A stretch of DNA of 38,815 bases, from positions 1 to 38,815 of the forward strand of contig JAKOPT010000110.1 of the NCBI GenBank assembly GCA_029778715.1, given 5' to 3'. The translations under genes and the position numbers were made by a program. Of the stretch, positions 16,635-24,468 are shown piece by piece. Numbering within the stretch: position 1 is the first letter of the stretch; each line of letters begins with the position of its first letter. The stretch comes from Actinomycetes bacterium. GTDB taxonomy: Bacteria; Actinomycetota; Actinomycetes; Actinomycetales; Dermatophilaceae. Under the pieces are notes generated by a model. The model was given only the letters and a program-made list of their open reading frames with translations. It had not been told where the DNA came from and searched no databases.

Positions 16635-16697
16635 CATCGAAGGAGCGAGACTCGCCGTCGAGCGTGGGGTGCAACGGCGAGTCTCGCTCCTTCGATG
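16635..16697 (+). terminator. Perfect 23-bp hairpin after the antitoxin gene
   Basis: The arms at 16635-16657 and 16675-16697 match perfectly around a 17-nt loop. It stands between the antitoxin stop and the next gene on the same strand, so it probably ends the toxin-antitoxin transcript. Its arm sequence is unique in the window. Confidence 0.75.
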
Positions 16698-16750
16698 TGT
16701 CTGACGAGGATGTGCGAGGGCCAGTGCGCCGCGCGCACGCGCCTGACAGG

Positions 16751-17068
16751 ATGTGTTTCGTGAACTGGAGAGCGGTTGGCGGAGCGCTCATGCTCCTCGG
16801 GGCGGGCGTATGCATCGGGTGGTGGGTCTGGGGCGGCGGAACGTTGGACAGCCGGGCCACCCAGATTGGTTGCGGGGTTGGTCTGTTGATGGTTGTCGTC
16901 GGGGCCCTGCAGTTGCTTGTCATGGGCAGCTCCCCAGCGTCCGACGGCGACAAGCCCGCGTCAACGACCGACATACAGATCAACGAAGCCAAAGGGGAAC
17001 ACGGGCAGGTGAACGCCGTGCAGAACGGCAACCTGACGAAGAGCCCAGGCCACTCCGAGGGGCGTTGA
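16751..17068 (+). CDS. Small two-helix membrane protein with a C-terminal amyloid-like VQxG motif
   Basis: The 105-residue protein has two hydrophobic helices (about residues 9-28 and 39-58) joined by a short loop. A polar tail contains DIQINEAKGEHGQVNAVQNG. The segment GQVNAVQNGNLTK (85-97) resembles the RHIM/PP-type amyloid core (hydrophobic-x-x-hydrophobic-Q-x-G-x). A similar segment, GAVYAVQHGDQ, opens the STAND protein whose ATG is 1 base after this stop. Matching motifs at an effector C-terminus and an NLR N-terminus are the hallmark of bacterial amyloid-signalling pairs. By that logic this protein would be the effector, perhaps a membrane-disrupting one. This is inference from motif and context; no known family is recognised. 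ATG 16751 and an in-frame GTG at 16760 are both possible starts. Confidence 0.65.
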   Translation: MCFVNWRAVGGALMLLGAGVCIGWWVWGGGTLDSRATQIGCGVGLLMVVVGALQLLVMGSSPASDGDKPASTTDIQINEAKGEHGQVNAVQNGNLTKSPGHSEGR

Positions 17069-17069
17069 C

Positions 17070-20000
17070 ATGTTCGGACTCGGTGGCGGGCGCGACCAGC
17101 GGCCGGCGTATGTGCAGCACAACCAGGCGACCGGCGCCGTGTATGCCGTCCAGCACGGCGACCAGTTCAACTGGAGCTTCGAGGGCAGCCCGGCCTACCG
17201 GATCGAGCCGTTTGCGAGCAGCCGCCCGCGACTCACACCCGAGGTCGCCGCGAGATGGCCAAGCCGGTTGCTCGACGCGCGTTATGGAATCGTCCCGTTC
17301 CTCGGCCGGACCACCGAACTGGCCGACCTGGACAGGTGGCTCACCAGCGCTGCGCCCGCGGCATACCGGCTCATCACCGGTAGCGGCGGGGAGGGGAAAA
17401 CGCGGCTGGCGCACGAGTTCGCGGCCCGGCACGCCGACCGGTGGGCCGTGGCGCTGCCGCGGCACCGGCTGCATCAGTCGCTCGGCAAGTTCGAAGCCCC
17501 ACAGCTGACGGCCGCCGACGGGGGCCTGCTCTTGGTCGTGGACTATGCCGAGCGGTGGCCGGTGTCGGACCTCCTCGATCTCCTGAACGTGCACTCGAGG
17601 ATCGAGCGGCTGCGGGTGCTGTTCCTGGCCCGCACCGACATCGGCTGGTGGGATGACGTCGAGCAGGCCATAGGCGATCTCGGGGTGGTGGCCAACCACG
17701 TACCGCTCGCTCCCTTGGGGTCGCAGGTGGGGCCGGCTTCGCTTCAGGGGGAAGCCCTCGAAGCATTCGTTCCCCAGGTGCAGGGTGCGGTGGCCGACCG
17801 GGTGCAGCTTCCTCCTGCGAGAGACGTGGGCGCGGCTGGATTCGTGCTGACGATCCTCATGGGCGTGCTTGCCGCGGTCCTCGCGAGCGCCGAGGGGGAG
17901 GCCGCCCCGCACACTCCCGCCGAGGTGCCGGCGTACCTCCTGCGGCGCGAACGCAGTGGGTGGCGGGAGTTCATCGAGGGCCATTCCGAGTTGAGGGTGT
18001 CGGCAGCGCAGTTGTCGCGGGCCGTGTTCGTCGCCGGTTTGGTGCCGTCGGTGCCGTATGCCGTGGCCGTCGAGGCGCTGGTGCGGGCGGCCGTGGCGGC
18101 GGGCGAGGCGGATGCGGCGGAAGTCGTGACGGCCCATGGCCGGGCATACCCTCCCGCAGCCGGCGGCCAGGTGCTGACACCGTTGGCGCCCGACCGGCTG
18201 GCCGAGGACTTCCTGGCACTCAGCGTCATCGAGGGCGCCGATCGCGAGTTGTTCGACCCCTGGGGTGAAGAGGCGATTAGGCACCTCCTCGTCGAGCGGG
18301 ATACGAATGGCGGATCATCGGCATCCGCAGCCGCGCCTGGCGAGGGGATGCCACCGTGGACGGTCTCGGCGATGACCCTCATCGCCGAGGCGTCGGCGCG
18401 CTGGCCCGCGCTGGCAACGACGACACTCAATCCGCTGCTTTTGGCAAAACCGGCCCTTGCCGTCGCCGCAGGCGGTGCTGCCCTGGCTCGCATCGCTGCT
18501 CTCGAGACGACCGATGTGACCCTGCTGGAGGCGTTGACCGACGCCTTGCCGAGTCACTCCCACGTCGACCTCGATATCGCGGCGGCCCTCGTGGCTGAGC
18601 GCCATGTCCACCTTGCCGTCCAGGAAACCACACCACCGGCTGAGCGGGCTCGACTACTTGCGACGTTGGGTTATCGGTTGAGGAACGCGGGCCGCCGCGA
18701 GGAGGCCCTGGCCCCCACCGAAGAAGCCGTCACCCTCTACCGGGCCCTCGCGAAGGCGAACCCCGCCGCCTACGCCCCTAACCTCGCCATGGCGCTGAAC
18801 AACCTCGGCGCCCTGTTGTCCGCACTGGGCCGCCGCGAGGAGGCCCTGGCCCCCACCGAAGAAGCCGTCACCCTGCGCCGGGCCCTGGCGAAGGCGAACC
18901 CCGCCGCCTACACCCCCGACCTCGCCATGGCGCTGAACAACCTCGGCCTCTTGCTGTCCGCACTGGGCCGCCGCGAGGAGGCCCTGGCCCCCACCGAAGA
19001 AGCCGCCACCCTCTACCGGGCCCTCGCGAACGCGAACCCCGCCGCCTACACCCCCAACCTCGCGGCCTCGCTGAACAACCTCGGCCTCCTGTTGTCCGAA
19101 CTGGGCCGCCGCGAGGAGGCCCTGGCCCCCACCGAAGAAGCCGCCACCCTGCGCCGGGCCCTGGCGAACGCGAACCCCGCCGCCTACACCCCCAACCTCG
19201 CGGCCTCGCTGAACAACCTCGGCGCCCTGTTGTCCGAACTGGGCCGCCGCGAGGAGGCCCTGGCCCCCACCGAAGAAGCCGCCACCCTCTACCGGGCCCT
19301 CGCGAAGGCGAACCCCGCCGCCTACACCCCCGACCTCGCCATGGCGCTGAACAACCTCGGCATCCGGTTGTCCGCACTGGGCCGCCGCGAGGAGGCCCTG
19401 GCCCCCACCGAAGAAGCCGCCACCCTGCGCCGGGCCCTCGCCAAGGCGAACCCCGCCGCCTACACCCCCGACCTCGCGACCTCGCTGAACAACCTCGGCA
19501 TCCGGTTGTCCGCACTGGGCCGCCGCGACGAGGCCCTAGCCCCCACCGAAGAAGCCGCCACCCTGCGCCGGGCCCTCGCCAAGGCGAACCCCGCCGCCTA
19601 CACCCCCGACCTCGCCGGCTCGCTGAACAACCTCGGCATCCTGTTGTCCGCACTGGGCCGCCGCGACGAGGCCCTAGCCCCCACCGAAGAAGCCGCCACC
19701 CTCTACCGGGCCCTCGCCACGGCGAACCCCGCCGCCTACACCCCCAACCTCGCGGGCGCGCTGAACAACCTCGGCATCCTGTTGTCCGAACTGGGCCGCC
19801 GCGAGGAGGCCCTGGCCCCCACCGAAGAAGCCGCCACCCTGCGCCGGGCCCTGGTCAAGGCGAACCCCGCCGCCTACACCCCCGACCTCGCGAACTCCTT
19901 GTGGGCGATCGGCTGGATCTGCGACCACCTCCAGATCGAGCACGAACGCGGCCTCGCCGCCTGCGCGGAAGCGATCACGCTTCTCGAACCGCTGGCGGCG

Positions 20001-20087
20001 GCATACCCGCAACGTTTCGGCGACTTGCTGGAGGCCGTGAACGCCACCCACGCCTCCCTCGCAGGCCGCGCGCCGGTGTCGGACTAA
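17070..20087 (+). CDS. STAND (NLR-like) NTPase with N-terminal VQxG motif and nine C-terminal TPR units
   Basis: The 1005-residue protein has four parts. Residues 20-35 carry ATGAVYAVQHGDQFNW, an RHIM/BASS-like amyloid candidate. Residues 80-330 or so form a STAND-type NTPase, with Walker A GSGGEGKTRLA at 104-114, Walker B-like LLLVVDYAERW, and sensor-like VLFLARTDIGWWDD. A helical middle follows to about 540. Then nine 46-residue tetratricopeptide-type units (RREEALAPTEEAATLRRALA, then NPAAYTPDLA and LNNLGILLSALG) fill 18693-19934. Such proteins oligomerise on sensing a ligand through their repeats and trigger a partner domain. Here the partner is probably the small membrane protein encoded just upstream. 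The TPR units are almost identical at DNA level. Ligand and biological target are unknown; antiphage defence is a reasonable guess. Confidence 0.8.
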   Translation: MFGLGGGRDQRPAYVQHNQATGAVYAVQHGDQFNWSFEGSPAYRIEPFASSRPRLTPEVAARWPSRLLDARYGIVPFLGRTTELADLDRWLTSAAPAAYRLITGSGGEGKTRLAHEFAARHADRWAVALPRHRLHQSLGKFEAPQLTAADGGLLLVVDYAERWPVSDLLDLLNVHSRIERLRVLFLARTDIGWWDDVEQAIGDLGVVANHVPLAPLGSQVGPASLQGEALEAFVPQVQGAVADRVQLPPARDVGAAGFVLTILMGVLAAVLASAEGEAAPHTPAEVPAYLLRRERSGWREFIEGHSELRVSAAQLSRAVFVAGLVPSVPYAVAVEALVRAAVAAGEADAAEVVTAHGRAYPPAAGGQVLTPLAPDRLAEDFLALSVIEGADRELFDPWGEEAIRHLLVERDTNGGSSASAAAPGEGMPPWTVSAMTLIAEASARWPALATTTLNPLLLAKPALAVAAGGAALARIAALETTDVTLLEALTDALPSHSHVDLDIAAALVAERHVHLAVQETTPPAERARLLATLGYRLRNAGRREEALAPTEEAVTLYRALAKANPAAYAPNLAMALNNLGALLSALGRREEALAPTEEAVTLRRALAKANPAAYTPDLAMALNNLGLLLSALGRREEALAPTEEAATLYRALANANPAAYTPNLAASLNNLGLLLSELGRREEALAPTEEAATLRRALANANPAAYTPNLAASLNNLGALLSELGRREEALAPTEEAATLYRALAKANPAAYTPDLAMALNNLGIRLSALGRREEALAPTEEAATLRRALAKANPAAYTPDLATSLNNLGIRLSALGRRDEALAPTEEAATLRRALAKANPAAYTPDLAGSLNNLGILLSALGRRDEALAPTEEAATLYRALATANPAAYTPNLAGALNNLGILLSELGRREEALAPTEEAATLRRALVKANPAAYTPDLANSLWAIGWICDHLQIEHERGLAACAEAITLLEPLAAAYPQRFGDLLEAVNATHASLAGRAPVSD
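18693..19934 (+). repeat. Nine tandem 138-bp repeats (TPR units)
   Basis: Nine in-frame copies of 138 bp (46 codons) start at 18693. Differences cluster at a few sites: V/A in EEAxTL, Y/R before RAL, N/D after TP, and the residues before SLN/ALN. Since 138 is a multiple of 3, gain or loss of units by recombination would keep the frame, and the repeat number may vary between strains. Confidence 0.9.
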
Positions 20088-20111
20088 CGCCAGGCCTCCC
20101 CGGGCGACGAC

Positions 20112-20393
20112 GTGGAGGCCGTCATCGTCTTCGGCTCGCTGGCCCGTGGGGACGCTCACGCGGACAGCGACATTGACCTCGCCGTCATCGCCGCCCCCGG
20201 CTGGGAAGGACGCGCCGCGCTCGCCGACATGGTCCAGCGGCGCCTCGGCAACGCCTGCGATGTCCTCACCTTCACGCCCGCCGAGTTCGAACACCTGGCC
20301 GCGGCCGGCGAGCCGGTCGTCCTCGATATCCTCCGCGACGGCATCGCGCTCCTCGGCTCCAAACCCCACCACATCCCCACCTCACCGAACTGA
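20112..20393 (+). CDS. Minimal nucleotidyltransferase (MNT) protein
   Basis: The 93-residue protein has the nucleotidyltransferase signature VFGSLARGDAHADSDIDLAV: a Gly-Ser turn, then the D-x-D metal-binding pair. A later part (RRLGNACDVLTFTPAEFEHL) is compatible with the third acidic strand. MNT proteins usually pair with a HEPN RNase as a toxin-antitoxin system (adding AMP to the toxin), but no HEPN gene is adjacent. The GTG at 20112 leaves almost nothing before the first strand, so the N-terminus is short. The frame is the same as that of the STAND gene, whose TAA is only 8 codons upstream, which suggests an earlier or occasional STAND-MNT fusion. Confidence 0.7.
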   Translation: MEAVIVFGSLARGDAHADSDIDLAVIAAPGWEGRAALADMVQRRLGNACDVLTFTPAEFEHLAAAGEPVVLDILRDGIALLGSKPHHIPTSPN

Positions 20394-20442
20394 CGCGCTT
20401 CGGGACCGCATACGGCCGTCGAAAGAGTCACCGACGGTGAGG

Positions 20443-22056
20443 TCACCCCAGGGGGCCGGTATGCCGCTCCGCCGCCGCGCGCACGCTACCCTCGACCACC
20501 AGCCGGTATGCCGTCTCGATCTCGGGGGCCAGCCACCGGTCCGTGCCCGGTGCCGACGCGCCCGCCTCGACCAGCGCGGACACCACCGCACCGCTCGCGG
20601 CAGCCGGCGCGAGGGGCGCCCGCAACTGCAGACCCCGAGCGGCCGTCAGCACCTCGATGGCCAACACCCGAGCCAAACCGTCGACCGCCCGGCGCAGTTT
20701 GCGGCCCGCCGACCAGCCCATCGACACGTGGTCCTCCTGCATCGCCGAACTCGGGATCGAGTCCACCGACGCCGGCGCCGCCAGCCGCTTCAACTCCGAG
20801 ACGATCGCCGCCTGCGTGTACTGCGCGATCATGTGCCCCGAGTCCACCCCCGGGTCGTCGGCGAGGAACGGCGCCAGCCCGTGCGAGCGCGACCGATCCA
20901 AGAATCGGTCGGTGCGCCGCTCCGACATCGACGCCAAGTCGGCCGCGACGATCGCGAGGAAGTCGAGCGGGTACGCGACCGGCGCCCCGTGAAAGTTGCC
21001 GTTGGACTCCACCCGCCCGTCGAGGGTGACGACCGGGTTGTCGACCGCCGAGGCGAGTTCGCGGCCGGCGACGAGCGCGGCATACGCGATGGTGTCCCGC
21101 ACCGCGCCGGTGACCTGCGGGGCGCACCGCAACGAATAGGCGTCCTGGACCCGCGGGCAGTCCTCGACATCGTGCGAGGCGCGAATCGCGCTGCCCGCCA
21201 TGAGCGCTCGCAGATTGGCCGCCGACACCTGCTGGCCGGCCTGGGGGCGCAGCGCGTGCAGGTCCGCGGCGAACACGTTGTCGGTCCCCATGAGCCCCTC
21301 GACCGACATGGCCGTGGCGATGTCGGCGACGACGACGAGTTCGCGCAGGTCGGTGATCGCCAGGCAGAGCATCCCGAGCATGCCGTCGGTGCCGTTGATG
21401 AGGGCCAGACCCTCCTTCTCCTGCAGCACCACCGGCTCCAGGCCCGCCGCGGCGAGCGCCTCCGCCGCCGGCCGCTCCACCCCGGCCGCGTCGCGCACGA
21501 CCCCCTCCCCGCACAACGCGAGCGCGCAGTGGGCCAACGGCGCGAGGTCACCCGAGCAGCCCAGCGAGCCGTATTCGTGGACGACCGGGGTGATCCCGGC
21601 GTTGAGCATCCCGACGTATGCCGCGAGCGTCGCCTCCCGCACGCCGGTGCGGCCCGTGGCCAGGGTCGAGATCCGCAGCACCATGAGGGCGCGGACGACC
21701 TCGCGCTCGACCGCCGGACCGGACCCGGCCGCGTGCGAGCGGATGAGGGAAATCTGCAGTTGGCGGCGCATCTCGGTGGGGATATGCCGCGTCGCCAGCG
21801 CCCCGAACCCCGTCGAGATGCCGTAATGCGGCTCGACATCATGCGCGAGATCCTCGACGATCTGGCGGCTGGCTCGCACCGCCGCCCACGACTCCTCGGT
21901 GATCTCGACGCGGGCGTCGTGGCGGGCGACGGCGACGACCTCCTCGATGGTCATCGGGCCGGTTCCCACCGCCACGGTTGCGCCAGGATCGACCTCGCCG
22001 GCAGCGGCGGGCAAGGGGGAAGCGGCACGGGACGAGGCGGCATACGGATGCGTCAT
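20443..22056 (-). CDS. hutH: Histidine ammonia-lyase (histidase)
   Basis: The 537-residue enzyme deaminates L-histidine to urocanate, the first step of the hut pathway. The electrophilic MIO group would form from the Cys-Ser-Gly in EYGSLGCSGDLAPLAH; actinobacterial enzymes have CSG where most have ASG. Other signatures are YGISTGFGALATRHIP, NGTDGMLGML, RVQDAYSLRCAPQV, VESNGNFHGAPVAYPLDFLA and SSAMQEDHVSMGW. ATG 22056 lacks a good ribosome site. Homologues begin near the segment VAVGTGPMTIEEVV, so a start some 30 codons further in is possible. A HutR-like box lies 57 bp upstream. The gene is divergent from the amidase gene. Confidence 0.97.
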   Translation of the reverse strand: MTHPYAASSRAASPLPAAAGEVDPGATVAVGTGPMTIEEVVAVARHDARVEITEESWAAVRASRQIVEDLAHDVEPHYGISTGFGALATRHIPTEMRRQLQISLIRSHAAGSGPAVEREVVRALMVLRISTLATGRTGVREATLAAYVGMLNAGITPVVHEYGSLGCSGDLAPLAHCALALCGEGVVRDAAGVERPAAEALAAAGLEPVVLQEKEGLALINGTDGMLGMLCLAITDLRELVVVADIATAMSVEGLMGTDNVFAADLHALRPQAGQQVSAANLRALMAGSAIRASHDVEDCPRVQDAYSLRCAPQVTGAVRDTIAYAALVAGRELASAVDNPVVTLDGRVESNGNFHGAPVAYPLDFLAIVAADLASMSERRTDRFLDRSRSHGLAPFLADDPGVDSGHMIAQYTQAAIVSELKRLAAPASVDSIPSSAMQEDHVSMGWSAGRKLRRAVDGLARVLAIEVLTAARGLQLRAPLAPAAASGAVVSALVEAGASAPGTDRWLAPEIETAYRLVVEGSVRAAAERHTGPLG

Positions 22057-22112
22057 GGGGATTATTGGACGGCACCGGCGACGCCGCACGGAACGGTCCC
22101 GAGCGCACTTGC

Positions 22113-22128
22113 GTCTGGTATGCGAGAC
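22113..22128. promoter_or_regulatory. HutR-like operator between hutH and the amidase gene
   Basis: GTCTGGTATGCGAGAC is identical to the box upstream of hutU (15812-15827). It lies 57 bp upstream of the hutH start and 19 bp before the amidase GTG, so it could affect both. Confidence 0.7.
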
Positions 22129-22146
22129 GCAGGCTAGGCTGGCCGG

Positions 22147-22977
22147 GTGCGAACCCGACCCCTGCGGGGGATGACCACCGCCCTTGTCGCCCTCGCTGTC
22201 ACCCTCGCGGGCCCGTTGGCCGGTTGCGGGCGCTCCGCCTCGTCCGCTGCGCACCCCTTGATGAGTAGCAGCGCGAGCCGTGACCCCAGCGCCAGCACCG
22301 CCCCGAGCGTCTCCGCCTCGGTAAGCCCCACCTCCTCCGCGTCGCCCTCGCCCAGCCCGTCACCGACTCCGAGCCCGGCTCCGCAGGCCGCGCCGCCGCC
22401 GCTCAACATCGTCGACGCGACCATCCCCTACGGTGCGGACCGCAAGGCCCAGATGGCGGCCTACTCCCTCAAGAGGTACGGCGTGAGCACGTGGCACCTC
22501 AAGCCCTCGGCGGTCGTGCTCCACTTCACCGAGAGCGGCGACGACCCCTGGTCGACCATCGACTACTTCGCGGGCAACACCCCCAATGCCGGTTCCCTCC
22601 CGGGTGTCTGCGCGCACTTCATCGTCGCCAAGGACGGCACCATCTACTCCCTCGTGCCCACCGACGTCATGTGCCGGCACACGGTCGGGCTCAACGACTC
22701 GGCCATCGGCATCGAGATCATCCAGGCCACCTCGGGGCACTCCTCGGCGTGGGCCGACCAGCAGATTCTGGGCCGGCCCGCGCAGATCGGGGCGGTCTTG
22801 GCGCTCATCAAACGGCTCCAAGGCCAGTACGGCTTCGGCAACGACCGGGTCCTCGGGCACGGGACCGCCAACGACGACCCGGCCTTCCACGACCTGACGG
22901 GGATGCGCAACGACCACACCGATTTCGGCCCCGAAGCGGTCGCCGAGGTCCGCGCCCGACTGGCGGCGATGCCATGA
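22147..22977 (+). CDS. Lipoprotein N-acetylmuramoyl-L-alanine amidase-like protein (Amidase_2)
   Basis: The 276-residue protein begins with a lipoprotein signal peptide (MTTALVALAVTLAGPLAGC; the lipobox LAGC places the lipidated Cys near residue 27), then a Ser/Pro-rich linker to about residue 85. The catalytic domain has SAVVLHFTESG (first zinc His), an MCRHTVGLNDSAIGIEII segment, and LGHGTANDDPAF with a second His. This is the plan of Amidase_2/PGRP enzymes, which cut the bond between N-acetylmuramic acid and L-Ala in peptidoglycan. The last zinc ligand is not obvious to me. It should act at the outer face of the membrane. The start is GTG. Confidence 0.85.
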   Translation: MRTRPLRGMTTALVALAVTLAGPLAGCGRSASSAAHPLMSSSASRDPSASTAPSVSASVSPTSSASPSPSPSPTPSPAPQAAPPPLNIVDATIPYGADRKAQMAAYSLKRYGVSTWHLKPSAVVLHFTESGDDPWSTIDYFAGNTPNAGSLPGVCAHFIVAKDGTIYSLVPTDVMCRHTVGLNDSAIGIEIIQATSGHSSAWADQQILGRPAQIGAVLALIKRLQGQYGFGNDRVLGHGTANDDPAFHDLTGMRNDHTDFGPEAVAEVRARLAAMP

Positions 22978-23047
22978 GGTATGCCGCCTCCGCGCCCGTA
23001 GGCGCCCGGGCCGCTCACCCCGGCGCTGGCGTCGCGATGAGCCGCGC

Positions 23048-23860
23048 GTGAGCACCGGCTCGCCGGCCCCGGCCGCGAGCGCCGCGCTCGACATCCTCGA
23101 ACTCCTCGCCCGCCGCGGCGAACCCGTGCCCGCCGCCGCCATCGCCCGCACCCTGGGTCTACCCCGCTCGAGCGTCTACCACCTGCTCTCGGTGCTCGTC
23201 GGGCGTGGGTACGTCACCCACCTGCCCGAGGTACACCGCTACGGCCTGGGGGCCGCGGCATACGAAATCGGCTCGGCCTACCAACGCCAAGCCGGCCTGG
23301 CGCGCCTGGCGCGCGTCACCCTCGACCGGCTCGTCGACGGCCTCGGCCACAACGCCCACCTCGCCGTGCTCCACGGACGCGACGTTCTCTACGTGCTGGA
23401 GCAGCGCGCGCCGGGCCGGCCGCTGCTCGTCACCGACGTCGGGGTGCGGCTGCCGGCGACGCTGACGGCGAGCGGGCTGGCGATGCTCGCGGCGTTGCCC
23501 GCGGCCCAGGTGCGGGCGCTCTTCCCCAGTCGGGAGGCTTTCGTCCAGCGTGACGGGCGTGGGGTCACGTCGTTGTCGGCGCTGCGGTCGGTCTTGCAGC
23601 AGGTGCGCCAGCGCGGGTATGCCGTCGAGGACTCCCTCATCTCCCCCGGGCTTTCGTCGGTGGCCGCCGTCGTCGTCGACCACAACGACTATCCGGTGGC
23701 CGGGTTGGCGGTGACGTATGCCGCGGCCGACGTGGGTGTGGAGGAGTTCCCGGGCCTGGTGGGCGCGGTGCGGGCGGCGGCGACCGAGGTGGGGCGGCGG
23801 TTGCGCGGCGGCCGCGGCGGCGGCACCGGCGCCGGGGTCACCCCTAGCGGGCCGAAATGA
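23048..23860 (+). CDS. IclR-family transcriptional regulator, probable HutR
   Basis: The 270-residue protein has an N-terminal winged helix (ALDILELLARRGEPVPAAAI, then ARTLGLPRSSVYHLLSVLVG) and a C-terminal IclR effector domain (LVDGLGHNAHLAVLHGRDVL and GYAVEDSLISPGLSSVAAVV). It lies next to hutH and the two identical HutR-like boxes, so control of histidine breakdown is the best prediction. A Gly/Arg-rich tail ends the protein. GTG 23048 is taken as the start. The gene overlaps the MobA-like gene by 4 bases (ATGA), so the two are cotranscribed. Confidence 0.85.
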   Translation: MSTGSPAPAASAALDILELLARRGEPVPAAAIARTLGLPRSSVYHLLSVLVGRGYVTHLPEVHRYGLGAAAYEIGSAYQRQAGLARLARVTLDRLVDGLGHNAHLAVLHGRDVLYVLEQRAPGRPLLVTDVGVRLPATLTASGLAMLAALPAAQVRALFPSREAFVQRDGRGVTSLSALRSVLQQVRQRGYAVEDSLISPGLSSVAAVVVDHNDYPVAGLAVTYAAADVGVEEFPGLVGAVRAAATEVGRRLRGGRGGGTGAGVTPSGPK

Positions 23861-24468
23861 ACCAGATAGGCGTCCTGGTCCCGACCGTCGTCGTTCTCGC
23901 CGGCGGTGAGGCGCGGCGGTTCGGATCGGACAAGATGCTCGCCGTCCATCAAGGACGCAGCCTGCTCGACCGGCTCCTCGACGCCATCGACCCGACCTGG
24001 CCCATCATCGCCGTCGGCCCGACCCGACCCGTGTCGCGCACCGTCACGTGGACCCGCGAGGAGCCCCCTGGTGGCGGGCCACTCGCGGCTATCGCCGCCG
24101 CCGGCCATTTGCTCGCCCCACATTCCCTCGCAGGATCGGAAGCGCTCGCCCACCTCCGCGAGCGCGAACACATCGTCCTCGTCGTCGCGGGTGACATGCC
24201 CTGGGCCGCTCCTGCCCTTCCTCAACTGCTCGACGCGCTGCGCGCCCACCCCGAGCACGACGCGGCGATCGCCCTCGATGACGAGGGTCATCTCAACCCG
24301 CTGCTCGCGGCATACCGGCTGGGCGCCCTCACCCGATGTCTCCCCAACCCCGCGCACGGGCACCGCGCCACCCTCCTGCTCACCCTGCCCCATGTCGAGG
24401 TGGCCGTCACCGGCGATGCCGGGCGCGATGTCGACACCCCGGCGGACCTGCGCGACCTCAGCGACTGA
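23857..24468 (+). CDS. MobA-like nucleotidyltransferase (molybdenum cofactor guanylyltransferase family)
   Basis: The 203-residue protein starts with the nucleotide-binding signature VVLAGGEARRFGSDKMLAVH, followed by LLDRLLDAI and the metal-binding region VLVVAGDMPWAAPALPQLLD, as in MobA/MocA/GlmU-like enzymes. MobA attaches GMP to molybdopterin. No other cofactor genes are adjacent, so a related CTP or GTP transferase role cannot be excluded. It overlaps the upstream IclR gene by ATGA, and its 3' end overlaps the convergent TetR gene by 11 bases. Confidence 0.75.
   Translation: MNQIGVLVPTVVVLAGGEARRFGSDKMLAVHQGRSLLDRLLDAIDPTWPIIAVGPTRPVSRTVTWTREEPPGGGPLAAIAAAGHLLAPHSLAGSEALAHLREREHIVLVVAGDMPWAAPALPQLLDALRAHPEHDAAIALDDEGHLNPLLAAYRLGALTRCLPNPAHGHRATLLLTLPHVEVAVTGDAGRDVDTPADLRDLSD

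Noticed and set aside
18693..19934. CRISPR-like regular repeats
   Set aside because: The 138-bp units are contiguous and in frame with no spacers; they encode TPR helices. The 108-bp repeats at 2-568 are rejected for the same reason.
20443..22056. Cys-Ser-Gly instead of Ala-Ser-Gly in the histidine ammonia-lyase active site taken as a defect
   Set aside because: Actinobacterial histidases, such as that of Streptomyces, carry the same GCSGDLAPL sequence, so it is the normal variant.
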